Positions 7,860-14,257 of a stretch of 32,288 nucleotides of DNA are shown here, piece after piece. This stretch comes from Salinibacterium sp. (GTDB lineage: Bacteria; Actinomycetota; Actinomycetes; Actinomycetales; Microbacteriaceae). Under the pieces are notes generated by a model. That model did no database searches. It was not told where the DNA came from and saw only the letters and a list, made by a program, of their open reading frames with translations. The translations under genes were made by a program, and so were the position numbers. The stretch covers positions 1-32,288 of the forward strand of contig JANXVG010000065.1 in NCBI GenBank assembly GCA_025351795.1, in the 5' to 3' direction. Position 1 is the first letter of the stretch. Each line of letters opens with the position of its first letter.

Positions 7860-8603
7860 GTGGCAGCCGAATGCATTCACGGTCTCGAAGAGGGTCTGTG
7901 CAACTCGTGCTACCCGAAGGCGGGTCCGATCGTTGACGTCAAACCGGCGCGCCGACCCACAACTCGACGCACTGCACTCGTTGCGCCGCCGTCGAAACTG
8001 GTAGTCAATGTTGGCGAGCAGCGCATCTACCATCTCACCCACATCCGCAATCTGGAGATTATCGTCGCTGACGGTCAGATTCGGGCGGATGCCGTGCCTG
8101 TTCTCGACATCAGTTCTGAACTAACTCGTGAACTTCGCCGCAGTGCCGCGGTGTTTGACGGTGTCTCGGTCGCACGCTACGTGCCGTTCTTTCTGGTGCC
8201 GAACTCTGCGCTGTGGGAAGAACTGCGCAGGGGCGCTGCCAACCCGCGCTGGTCTGCTGCAGCTCGCACAGCGGCATCCGCCGACTTCGTTGTGCTCGCC
8301 AGCACGGTGAGCGCGATACCGGGAGCGGCGGTTCTCACCGATGGCGACGCGGGCGGTTCGCTCACCCGTTTCGCGAGTACTCCAACAGATAGCGAACGGA
8401 TGCTGCGCCGTATCCGCGATGACGAGTACGCGCTCTACGAGGCCGAAGCCCTGTCGCCCGAGACGTTCCCGTTCGCCGAAATATCACTCATCGGGGTCGC
8501 GAACGACCGTGCTCGCGATCGGGTCAAGAACGTGCTCAAGGACTCGTGCTTCGCGCCGAAAATCTCGGTATACCCGCCGTGGTTCCAGCACCCGGGCGCC
8601 TGA
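7860..8603 (+). CDS. DarT-like (DUF4433) ADP-ribosyltransferase family protein with N-terminal Cys/His motif
   Basis: A 247-residue protein. Residues 57-70 (IYHLTHIRNLEIIV) match the NAD-binding start of DarT/DUF4433 enzymes. 'VARYVPFFLVPNSALWEEL' (105-121) matches the 'VPFYF-x-PxSPM' block, and 'DDEYALYEAEALSPETFPF' (187-205) supplies the catalytic Glu, probably Glu196. DarT modifies thymidines in single-stranded DNA and is normally neutralised by the macrodomain protein DarG. No macrodomain gene is next to it: the downstream gene is DUF4287/DUF5655. The N-terminus carries Cys5-x-His7 and Cys14-x2-Cys17, a possible zinc knuckle outside the toxin core. The residue aligned with the Arg of 'PRSPM' is Asn115. 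The GTG start has GGAG about 11 nt upstream. Activity as toxin, defence factor or repair enzyme is not established. Confidence 0.72.
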   Translation: MAAECIHGLEEGLCNSCYPKAGPIVDVKPARRPTTRRTALVAPPSKLVVNVGEQRIYHLTHIRNLEIIVADGQIRADAVPVLDISSELTRELRRSAAVFDGVSVARYVPFFLVPNSALWEELRRGAANPRWSAAARTAASADFVVLASTVSAIPGAAVLTDGDAGGSLTRFASTPTDSERMLRRIRDDEYALYEAEALSPETFPFAEISLIGVANDRARDRVKNVLKDSCFAPKISVYPPWFQHPGA

Positions 8604-8660
8604 TCTCGTAGGTGCGGTTCGCGTAATTCTCGGCCGTGGTCGCCCGCGCGAGCCGCCGCT

Positions 8661-8780
8661 CGCGCCCTGCTAATCGGGCCGTGCTGGGTCGGCCGTGTTA
8701 GTCGCGCCGTCCTCCGGCTCGCGCCGTGCTAATCGTGCCGTCCTCCGCTCGCCGTGCTGCTTTCGCGCCGTGCTTCTCGC
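8661..8780. repeat. Degenerate GC-rich short tandem repeats (about 8 units)
   Basis: The space between the DarT-like gene and the next gene is built from about eight imperfect units of 12-17 bp. Each starts with GCCGTGCT or GCCGTCCT and ends in TCGC or close variants; two units share 'GCCGTCCTCC' and two share 'TGCTAATCG'. No reading frame or hairpin explains it. It looks like slippage-derived repeat DNA, and insulation of the two genes is possible. Confidence 0.6.
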
Positions 8781-8800
8781 CCGAGTAACGGTGTGCCAAG

Positions 8801-8813
8801 TATGATGAAGCCT
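8801..8813 (+). promoter_or_regulatory. TATGAT -10 element deciding a leaderless start
   Basis: TATGAT at 8801-8806, one base from consensus, ends 7 nt before the ATG at 8814. It overlaps the two in-frame ATGs at 8802 and 8805, which therefore could not be in the transcript. No Shine-Dalgarno precedes any of the three. This selects 8814 as the start. Confidence 0.55.
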
Positions 8814-9356
8814 ATGACTTTTCAGGCATATTTGGACACGATTAAGGCGAAGACGGGCCTCGTTCCCGAGGACTTTCGCCTGCTCGCAGACGATCGTGGC
8901 CTCCTCGATGCTGGTGTCACGACCGCACAGGTCATAGCGTGGTTGAAGCAGGATTTCGGTCTCGGTGCGGGCCATGCAATGGCAATCGTGTCGACATTTC
9001 ACGAGCGTCCCAACGCCGACGCTCGCCTCGCCAAACAGTTTGCCGGCGGTCGCGCGCGCTGGCGTTCCACTTTCGACGATCTGGTGGTCGTGCTCGACAC
9101 TCACGGACCCGTGGTCATCGCCCCGACGGACACCTACGTCAGCCTTCTCAACGGTTCGGCGAAATTTGCGATCGTCGCGATGACTGCCGACCGTCTCGAT
9201 GTGGGCATAAAACTGAAGTCGGCCCCGGTCACTCCGCGGTTCGAGTCGGCAGGTTCGTGGAACAGCATGGTGACTCATCGGGTTCGCGTATCCGATCCCG
9301 CCGAGGTGGACACCGAGTTGCTTGGATGGTTGCGTCGCGCCTACGACGCTGCATAA
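8814..9356 (+). CDS. DUF4287 and DUF5655 domain protein
   Basis: A 180-residue protein. Residues about 1-60 (MTFQAYLDTIKAKTGLVPED to 'LKQDFGLGAGHAMAIV') match DUF4287, a small helical domain common in actinobacteria. Residues about 75-178 match DUF5655: 'DDLVVVLDTHGPVVIAPTDTY', then 'KFAIVAMTADRLDVGIKLK', ending in 'DTELLGWLRRAYDAA'. The fusion of these two domains is frequent. The molecular role is unknown, although DUF5655 is also seen with restriction and DNA-modification proteins. The start is fixed by the leaderless promoter at 8801. It follows the DarT-like gene on the same strand but is separated by 210 bases of repeat DNA and has its own promoter, so it is unlikely to be its antitoxin. 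Confidence 0.82.
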   Translation: MTFQAYLDTIKAKTGLVPEDFRLLADDRGLLDAGVTTAQVIAWLKQDFGLGAGHAMAIVSTFHERPNADARLAKQFAGGRARWRSTFDDLVVVLDTHGPVVIAPTDTYVSLLNGSAKFAIVAMTADRLDVGIKLKSAPVTPRFESAGSWNSMVTHRVRVSDPAEVDTELLGWLRRAYDAA

Positions 9357-9359
9357 TCC

Positions 9360-9383
9360 TTCTGCTTCTGCTTCTGCTTCTGC
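9360..9383. repeat. Hexanucleotide microsatellite (TTCTGC x4)
   Basis: Four perfect copies of TTCTGC start four bases after the stop codon of the DUF4287/DUF5655 gene. The run is non-coding and could vary in copy number between strains. Confidence 0.8.
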
Positions 9384-9540
9384 ACGACCGCCTGAGACAG
9401 CTGCCGTCGACCGGCGGCCTTGCCGCTCACCTGTCACCCATGCCGCGTTGGCCGTTGGCTGTTGCCGTCTGCCCGATGCCAGATGCCAGCGTGCCTCGGC
9501 CATCCGACTACAGCTTGCGCCGATCCGAGCTCTCAGGCTA

Positions 9541-9595
9541 TTGACTCCCGATCACATTTCTGTGTTAATCAAAACTAACACTAAATAGTGAAGGG
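9541..9595 (+). promoter_or_regulatory. Promoter with overlapping inverted-repeat operator for the TetR/glycosyltransferase operon
   Basis: TTGACT (9541-9546) and GTTAAT (9564-9569) are separated by 17 bp and form a good sigma70-type promoter. A perfect 6-bp-arm inverted repeat, GTGTTA-N8-TAACAC (9562-9581), covers the -10. A Shine-Dalgarno AAGGGA (9590-9595) follows, 6 nt before the ATG at 9602. The operator is the expected place for autorepression by the TetR protein encoded downstream; binding is inferred. Confidence 0.6.
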
Positions 9596-9601
9596 AATCT
9601 C

Positions 9602-9748
9602 ATGACATGTCCCGCTCGCAGACCATACATCGCGACGGCACTGGCCACTCGCGCAACCTTCGGCATCGGTCTTGGTCTGGTGCGGTGCAACACCGGCACG
9701 CTGGTAGCGATCGTGAAACTGGACGTGGATTGGGCGAGTTGGCAGTGA
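9602..9748 (+). CDS. Small leader ORF translationally coupled to the TetR gene
   Basis: A 48-codon frame starting MTCPARRPYIATALATRATF and ending DVDWASWQ. It is the frame that best fits the ribosome binding site AAGGGA, 6 nt before its ATG. Its TGA stop (9746-9748) overlaps the GTG (9745-9747) that begins the well-aligned part of the TetR protein, a GTGA arrangement typical of coupled genes. I do not recognise the peptide. Its middle is mildly hydrophobic and it has a basic N-terminus. It could be a regulatory leader peptide, a small protein, or chance. The competing reading, TetR starting at ATG 9607, would add 46 non-conserved residues. Confidence 0.45.
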   Translation: MTCPARRPYIATALATRATFGIGLGLVRCNTGTLVAIVKLDVDWASWQ

Positions 9749-10482
9749 TTCGAAAATACGAGCAGACGGTGCGCGCAGAGGCGAGCGAGTCGACCTACCG
9801 CGGCGTGATGCAGGCGCTCATGGATTTGATCTTGGAAAAGTCGTCCTCGACGATCTCGCTTGCGGATGTCGCCGAACGCTCCAATGTCAGCGTGCAGACG
9901 ATTATTCGCCGTTTTGGAGGTCGCGACCAGCTGTTCGACGCGACTCTCGCGTTCGCCACGACGCAGATCGTCGAAGAACGAGAAGCCCCGGTTGGCGACG
10001 CGTCTGCGGCCATTCACGTGATTGTGGATCACTACGAACTGCGCGGCGACGGGGTCATGGGCATGCTTGCTCAGGAACACTCCGACCTACGCTTTCGTCA
10101 ATTCACCGACATCGGTCGAGTACAACATCGCGAATGGATTGCAAAAACCTTCGCCCCCTGGCTTGCAACTCTTACCGACGAACGGGCCGACCTGTGCACC
10201 GATCTTCTTGCGGTTGCTACGGACGTTTACACCTGGACGATTCTGCGCCGAGACCGACGCCTGTCTCGCAACCAGACGGAACAACGGATGCTCCGTCTCA
10301 CTACCGCGATCCTCACCGGCGCTGCCGTCGATACACCAGCGACCACTGCCCCCGCCGACCCCGGCGCGGAAGTCCTCGCGGCTGTCCATACTCCAGCGTC
10401 CACTCGTTTGTCTACTCGACTGTCCACCCCAGCTTCTACTCCAGCGCCTACCTCCGCGTCCACCCCCAGCCTCGCGACCTGA
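9745..10482 (+). CDS. TetR/AcrR family transcriptional regulator with Ser/Thr/Pro-rich tail
   Basis: A 245-residue protein from the GTG start. The N-terminal HTH is clear: 'MQALMDLILEKSSSTISLAD', then 'VAERSNVSVQTIIRRFGGRD', followed by helical ligand-binding sequence to about residue 195. The last 45 or so residues are low-complexity (ATTAPADPGAEVLAAVHTPA and repeated 'STRLST', 'TPAST', 'TPAPTS'), which is unusual in TetR proteins and arises from a DNA run of repeated 'TCCACTC'-like units. Upstream lies a palindrome overlapping the promoter -10. Downstream by 27 bases is a GT1 glycosyltransferase, so the regulator probably represses its own operon and responds to a small molecule that the transferase modifies. 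An ATG at 9607 in the same frame is the alternative start. Confidence 0.85.
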   Translation: MIRKYEQTVRAEASESTYRGVMQALMDLILEKSSSTISLADVAERSNVSVQTIIRRFGGRDQLFDATLAFATTQIVEEREAPVGDASAAIHVIVDHYELRGDGVMGMLAQEHSDLRFRQFTDIGRVQHREWIAKTFAPWLATLTDERADLCTDLLAVATDVYTWTILRRDRRLSRNQTEQRMLRLTTAILTGAAVDTPATTAPADPGAEVLAAVHTPASTRLSTRLSTPASTPAPTSASTPSLAT

Positions 10483-10509
10483 GCTTTCCGCACACAGAAC
10501 GGACATGTC

Positions 10510-11628
10510 ATGGCAAGTGTTCTCTTTCTCACCGTCGACGGTGGCGGCAACGTTCCGCCTGCGTTGGCGATCGCCCACGAACTTCAGCACCGCGGCCATC
10601 AGATTCGGTTTCTGGCCGACGCCAGTCAGAAGGCGCTGATCACGTCACATGGGTTCGGCTTTGCCTCATACCAGCATGCGAAGCACTGGTCAGCGCGCGA
10701 CCGGAAAAACCCGATCGCAAGCTTGCTTGCCTTCTCCCGGGTGCTCTCCGATCCAGGACCCGCGCTAGATGTTGAGACCGAGATAGCGGCGCATCCGGCT
10801 GACGTCATCGTGATTGACGCGCTCATCCCGGCTTCGGTGCCGGCGGCGAGTGCGCACGGCGTTCCGACCGTCGTTCTGATGCACACGTTCGCGGAGTTCT
10901 TCCATGCGCCCATCGTTGAAGTTCCCGGGGCAATTCGAGGCGAATCGCCCCGAAAAAACTGGGCACGCGCATCCCTCGTCCTTGTGGCAGCCGACCGTGA
11001 GCTCGACACGCCACCGGTGCCCGAGCCCGTGAACTATGTCTGGACCGGCGTTGCCGAACCGAGAGCGGTGCGATCGGAGCTGACGGATCCGACCACGGTG
11101 CTGGTCAGCCTGAGCACGGCTTTCGCCTCGAACCAGACCCGGGTATATCAACACATCGTCGACGCCCTCGCACTACTGCCAGTGACGGCGGTGGTCACGA
11201 CCGGGCCAACAGTCAACCCCGACCATGTAGTTCCGGCAGCAAATACCACCGTCATGAAATTTGCGCCGCACGCCGACATTATGCCGAGCTGCTCGCTGGT
11301 CATCGGACACGGCGGTCACTCGACCACGATGAAAGCGTTGATGCATGGAATCCCGCTGCTCATCCTGCCCATGACTCCGATCGACCAACCCATGATTGCC
11401 AAGGCGATCGCCCGCGCCGGAGCGGGCTTAGCCTTGCCGAAATCGGCGTCAAAAAGACGAATTGCGACCGCCGCCGCAACGATTCTTGGCGATTCGACGT
11501 ACGCGCTCAACGCGGCAGGCATTGGCGAAAGGCTTCGCGATCACGACGGTATCGTGGACGCGGCGAATCGGATACTCGCTCTGGTTCCTCTGAGCACCCT
11601 TGCGCCGACAGCAACCCTGCCTCGTTGA
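10510..11628 (+). CDS. GT1-family (MGT/UGT-like) glycosyltransferase
   Basis: A 372-residue cytoplasmic GT-B fold enzyme. The N-terminal Rossmann domain starts with 'VLFLTVDGGGNVPPALAIAH', with the usual GH-x-VP block modified to GGNVPP. The C-terminal nucleotide-sugar domain has 'MPSCSLVIGHGGHSTTMKAL' and 'GIPLLILPMTPIDQPMIAKA', including the HGG and the D-Q that contact the donor. Relatives transfer sugars from UDP- or dTDP-sugars to macrolides, flavonoids and other lipophilic acceptors, often to inactivate them. Location directly behind a TetR regulator fits self-protection or xenobiotic glycosylation. The acceptor is unknown. No strong Shine-Dalgarno precedes the ATG, so translation may depend on coupling from the regulator gene. 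Confidence 0.85.
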   Translation: MASVLFLTVDGGGNVPPALAIAHELQHRGHQIRFLADASQKALITSHGFGFASYQHAKHWSARDRKNPIASLLAFSRVLSDPGPALDVETEIAAHPADVIVIDALIPASVPAASAHGVPTVVLMHTFAEFFHAPIVEVPGAIRGESPRKNWARASLVLVAADRELDTPPVPEPVNYVWTGVAEPRAVRSELTDPTTVLVSLSTAFASNQTRVYQHIVDALALLPVTAVVTTGPTVNPDHVVPAANTTVMKFAPHADIMPSCSLVIGHGGHSTTMKALMHGIPLLILPMTPIDQPMIAKAIARAGAGLALPKSASKRRIATAAATILGDSTYALNAAGIGERLRDHDGIVDAANRILALVPLSTLAPTATLPR

Positions 11629-11795
11629 GTCGCCACACCGACTCGACTGGTTCAGTGCCTTGACTCACGAACCCGGCTCACTGATTCACCTCACCCGCCT
11701 TGCTAACCCGAAAGACGCGTGAGCGCTGACGGGCCACGCGCATAGCAACCCGAGTGCGCGGCGGGCTTAGTCTTTGCACTCGATGACGAAACTCG

Positions 11796-11847
11796 GCGCC
11801 GAAATATCGCGCCGAAATATGGTGCCGAAATCTGGTGCCGAAATCTG
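11796..11847. repeat. Four tandem 13-bp repeats
   Basis: Four adjoining units GCGCCGAAATATC, GCGCCGAAATATG, GTGCCGAAATCTG, GTGCCGAAATCTG (consensus GYGCCGAAATMTS). They occupy the middle of a 315-base gap (11629-11943) in which I see no other gene. The gap ends with the promoter and ribosome-binding region of the next gene. Repeats 3 and 4 are identical, as expected for recent slippage. Confidence 0.85.
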
Positions 11848-11943
11848 GGCGGCCAAGTCTGCGCAGCACGGTCGGGCAGCGCCATCCGGCGGCGAACGTT
11901 CGGCGGCACAGCCGGACAGCGAAGTCTAGGGCAGGAGTTTCTG

Positions 11944-12690
11944 GTGTGGTCTTTGCTGCTGCACGTGCTGGCGAAGGCGTTTGTGCGGGTCTGGCTGGCG
12001 ACATCCGCGCACTCGTGGCGTCGTCTGCCGCGCCCCGCCGACCAACCGGTCGTTCACTCACTGGGCCCAGACCCCGATCAGCTGATTGTGATCGGCTCGG
12101 GCGCGGTGGTGGGGTATGGCGTGCTGTCGTATGAGTTGAGCGTGAGCGGGCAGCTGGCGCACTTGGTTTCGTCGATCACCGGGCGAGGTGTGGACATGCA
12201 CATCGTGGCTGCTCCTGACCTTGATGTTGCCGCCGCGCGCGCGACGATCGCCACACTTGAGTTGCCGCGATTCAACGTGATCGTGCTCACAATCGGACCG
12301 ATCGATGCGATCACCCTTGTGCCGAGCCTGCGATGGCGCGCGCGGCTGTCGCGGCTTCTCGATGAGATCGCGGCCAAGTCGCCGGTGAGTCTGACCGTGC
12401 TGGTGACCGGTATTCCGTCGCTTCCGACGCTGGTCACTCTACCGAGCGCATATCGGGCGGCTGTTGGGCGTCGTTGTATTGCGTTCAATGACGAGTCCGC
12501 TGCTGTCGTCGCCGGACGCGCCGGAGTCAGTTTCGTGCCGTTCGCGCCGCCGGCCATCAATCTTGTACAGAACCCTAGCAGGCAGGTGCATTCGGACTGG
12601 GCCGCCTTACTTGCACCGGCTGTCGCGGCTGCGCTGGAGGCAACCGTGCGACCAGCGGGCGAGCAGCCAGCGGGCGGTGCCACCCCGTAG
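11944..12690 (+). CDS. SGNH/GDSL-hydrolase-like protein, probably catalytically degenerate (paralog B)
   Basis: A 248-residue paralog of the protein at 6897-7694. The two share the hydrophobic N-terminus (VLAKAFVRVW here), 'WRRLPRPAD', 'VIGSGAVVGYGVLSYEL' for block I, 'RFNVIVLTIGPIDAITLVP' for block III, and 'RQVHSDWAALLAPAV' for block V. Unlike paralog A it keeps a Ser in 'GSG' and a His near the end, but the block III Asn is replaced (GPIDA), so activity is doubtful. The GTG start is well supported: AGGAG lies 6 nt upstream. It is transcribed alone after the repeat-rich gap. The two copies differ at many positions, so the duplication is old or they arrived separately. Confidence 0.62.
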   Translation: MWSLLLHVLAKAFVRVWLATSAHSWRRLPRPADQPVVHSLGPDPDQLIVIGSGAVVGYGVLSYELSVSGQLAHLVSSITGRGVDMHIVAAPDLDVAAARATIATLELPRFNVIVLTIGPIDAITLVPSLRWRARLSRLLDEIAAKSPVSLTVLVTGIPSLPTLVTLPSAYRAAVGRRCIAFNDESAAVVAGRAGVSFVPFAPPAINLVQNPSRQVHSDWAALLAPAVAAALEATVRPAGEQPAGGATP

Positions 12691-12706
12691 CCAAGGTGCC
12701 GCCGGA

Positions 12707-12723
12707 GTGCCCGCTGTGGGCAC
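12707..12723 (+). terminator. Small hairpin after SGNH-like paralog B
   Basis: GTGCCC-GCTGT-GGGCAC, a perfect 6-bp stem 17 bases after the stop codon. There is no uridine tract, so it is a weak or Rho-assisted terminator candidate. Confidence 0.35.
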
Positions 12724-12789
12724 GTTGGGCAAATTTGCACCATCTGGCACACCCGCACCGAGGCATCATCGCGGCGATACTCGTGCCGT

Positions 12790-14178
12790 TCATGCGCCAA
12801 CGAGCACCGGCCGTGCGTTCCTCAGTGTCTGCACAACGGCGCTGCGGCTGACCAGATTTACTGCACACTGTTCGGCGTCCACGGCTCGCGGAGGGACGAG
12901 AGTGTATTTAGCACCAGTTCGTTCGATGGCCCATCCGTTGTTGTGGAGGAGTAAATGGTGGAATCTGCACAACAGAACGCCATCATTTAAGTCTGTACGG
13001 CCCGCATCCCGCAGCCACTGGTTGATGTGATGCGCTTCGCAGTGAGAAGGAGGCCGTTCACACTCGGGGAAGAGGCATCCGCCGTCTCGTACCGCCATCC
13101 CGATTCGTTGTCGTTCAGTGAAGAGCCGCTGGTCGCGGCCGACATTCAGGCACCGCCCGTCGTCATCGAAAAAGAGGCCGATTGCGCCGGTGTCGCACAG
13201 GTGTCGCTCGACGGTACCGAATGACACCGGGTCTGGCATGCCCTCAAGCGTGCCGCTGCCGCGTCGCCCAATGCTGTCTTCTGTGACGATTACGCGCACG
13301 GCAGGACGCCGATAGCCGAAGACGGTACCAGGATCGGCGTCGACCGCAAGGCGGATCATCTCCATGAGCGTGTCTGCCGCGAGTTGGTCATTGGTGCGGG
13401 GGTCGGCGAGGAGTTTCGCGGCCTCGGCGTTTGCCGCGGCATCCACGAATCGCGGACCCCCTCGGCGCGGACTCAGCGCTGCATCGATAGCCGAGGTGAA
13501 GAGTGCACCGTCTTCTTGGTCGAGCAGGAATGAGCCGCCGACCATGCCATCGATGCGCCGAAAAATTCTGAAATAGCGCAGGTCTCGGCGCTCTTTCTCA
13601 CGACGAACGATTCCGTTTTGGTCGAGCTCATCACGCAGCAGTCGGGCTCGACGGTAGAGCTGATCAACGTTGAGGGTTAGCGATTCAACAAGCAGTTGTT
13701 CGGCGGCGGCGCGGAGTTGCGGCGGAGTGATTGAAGAATCGGGCTCACCGAGACCACGGAGAATGGACTCGACGGCATCGACAGACGCCCCGCCGCGCTT
13801 CAGTGCGGATGCGAGGAGCGCGTGCCACGCAGGTGGGCTGTGGTAGGCCGAATCGGTGGCGATCATCATTGAACCGACGTGTACCAGTTTGCCGGCCTCG
13901 ATGCGGCTGGCTCCCGACACCGACTGAATGAACTCTTCGGCCGACCGGAAACCTCTGGACTGTGCTAAACCAGCGTGACCCAAATCACGACGTGAACGCC
14001 TGGCGATCTCGCCAGCGGCCAAGCTAGCGACCGCGTCGAGGGCGCGTCGATGCATCGAGACAGCGGATTGCAATGCGACCAGTGACGCGTCATCGAACGC
14101 AGCGACGGAGGCGGCCGTCACGGTTGCTTCGGAGAGCACGCTGGTTGCTGCCATCACCGCCTCGGTTGCATTTGTCAT
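12790..14178 (-). CDS. DUF222 / HNH endonuclease domain protein (13E12-type), SOS-box controlled
   Basis: A 462-residue protein. Residues about 25-300 are the helical DUF222 region typical of the actinobacterial 13E12 repeat family. The C-terminus carries an HNH nuclease domain: 'RQRIGMAVRDGGCLFPECER', then 'HCEAHHINQW' and 'LNDGVLLCRFHHLLLHNNGW', with the paired cysteines, catalytic HH, Asn and final HH all present. The ATG at 14176-14178 is chosen because the conserved DUF222 helices begin shortly after it; a -10-like GATACT ends 6 nt upstream with no Shine-Dalgarno. A near-consensus LexA box lies just upstream, so expression should rise on DNA damage, as reported for 13E12 genes in mycobacteria. 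The biological role of the family is unresolved; relatives are often associated with mobile DNA. Confidence 0.9.
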   Translation of the reverse strand: MTNATEAVMAATSVLSEATVTAASVAAFDDASLVALQSAVSMHRRALDAVASLAAGEIARRSRRDLGHAGLAQSRGFRSAEEFIQSVSGASRIEAGKLVHVGSMMIATDSAYHSPPAWHALLASALKRGGASVDAVESILRGLGEPDSSITPPQLRAAAEQLLVESLTLNVDQLYRRARLLRDELDQNGIVRREKERRDLRYFRIFRRIDGMVGGSFLLDQEDGALFTSAIDAALSPRRGGPRFVDAAANAEAAKLLADPRTNDQLAADTLMEMIRLAVDADPGTVFGYRRPAVRVIVTEDSIGRRGSGTLEGMPDPVSFGTVERHLCDTGAIGLFFDDDGRCLNVGRDQRLFTERQRIGMAVRDGGCLFPECERPPSHCEAHHINQWLRDAGRTDLNDGVLLCRFHHLLLHNNGWAIERTGAKYTLVPPRAVDAEQCAVNLVSRSAVVQTLRNARPVLVGA

Positions 14179-14184
14179 ACATAA

Positions 14185-14213
14185 AGTATCCCAGTGTCGA
14201 ACATATATTCGAA
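14185..14213 (-). promoter_or_regulatory. LexA (SOS) box in the HNH gene promoter
   Basis: TCGAACATATATTCGA (14197-14212) differs at one position from the actinobacterial SOS consensus TCGAAC-N4-GTTCGA and is a near-perfect palindrome. It overlaps the -35/spacer region of the promoter whose -10, GATACT on the minus strand, is at 14185-14190. LexA bound here would block the promoter until DNA damage triggers its cleavage. Confidence 0.75.
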
Positions 14214-14224
14214 GCGCCGGGGCG

Positions 14225-14253
14225 AATCTGTGCAGAAGTTCTGTCCACAGATT
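14225..14253. promoter_or_regulatory. Nested palindrome of unknown role
   Basis: Outer arms AATCTGTG (14225-14232) and CACAGATT (14246-14253) are perfectly complementary and enclose a second perfect inverted repeat CAGAA-G-TTCTG (14233-14243), leaving only a 2-nt bulge. As RNA or cruciform this is a 13-bp stem. It could be an operator, a hairpin, or a recombination site core. No T-run follows. Confidence 0.6.
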
Positions 14254-14257
14254 TTGT

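Noticed and set aside
8814-9356. DUF4287/DUF5655 protein as antitoxin of the DarT-like protein
   Set aside because: It has no macrodomain, is separated by 210 bases of repeats and has its own promoter.
9607-9744. TetR gene starting at ATG 9607
   Set aside because: The added 46 residues are not TetR-like and the ribosome site fits the ATG at 9602 in another frame; kept only as an alternative.
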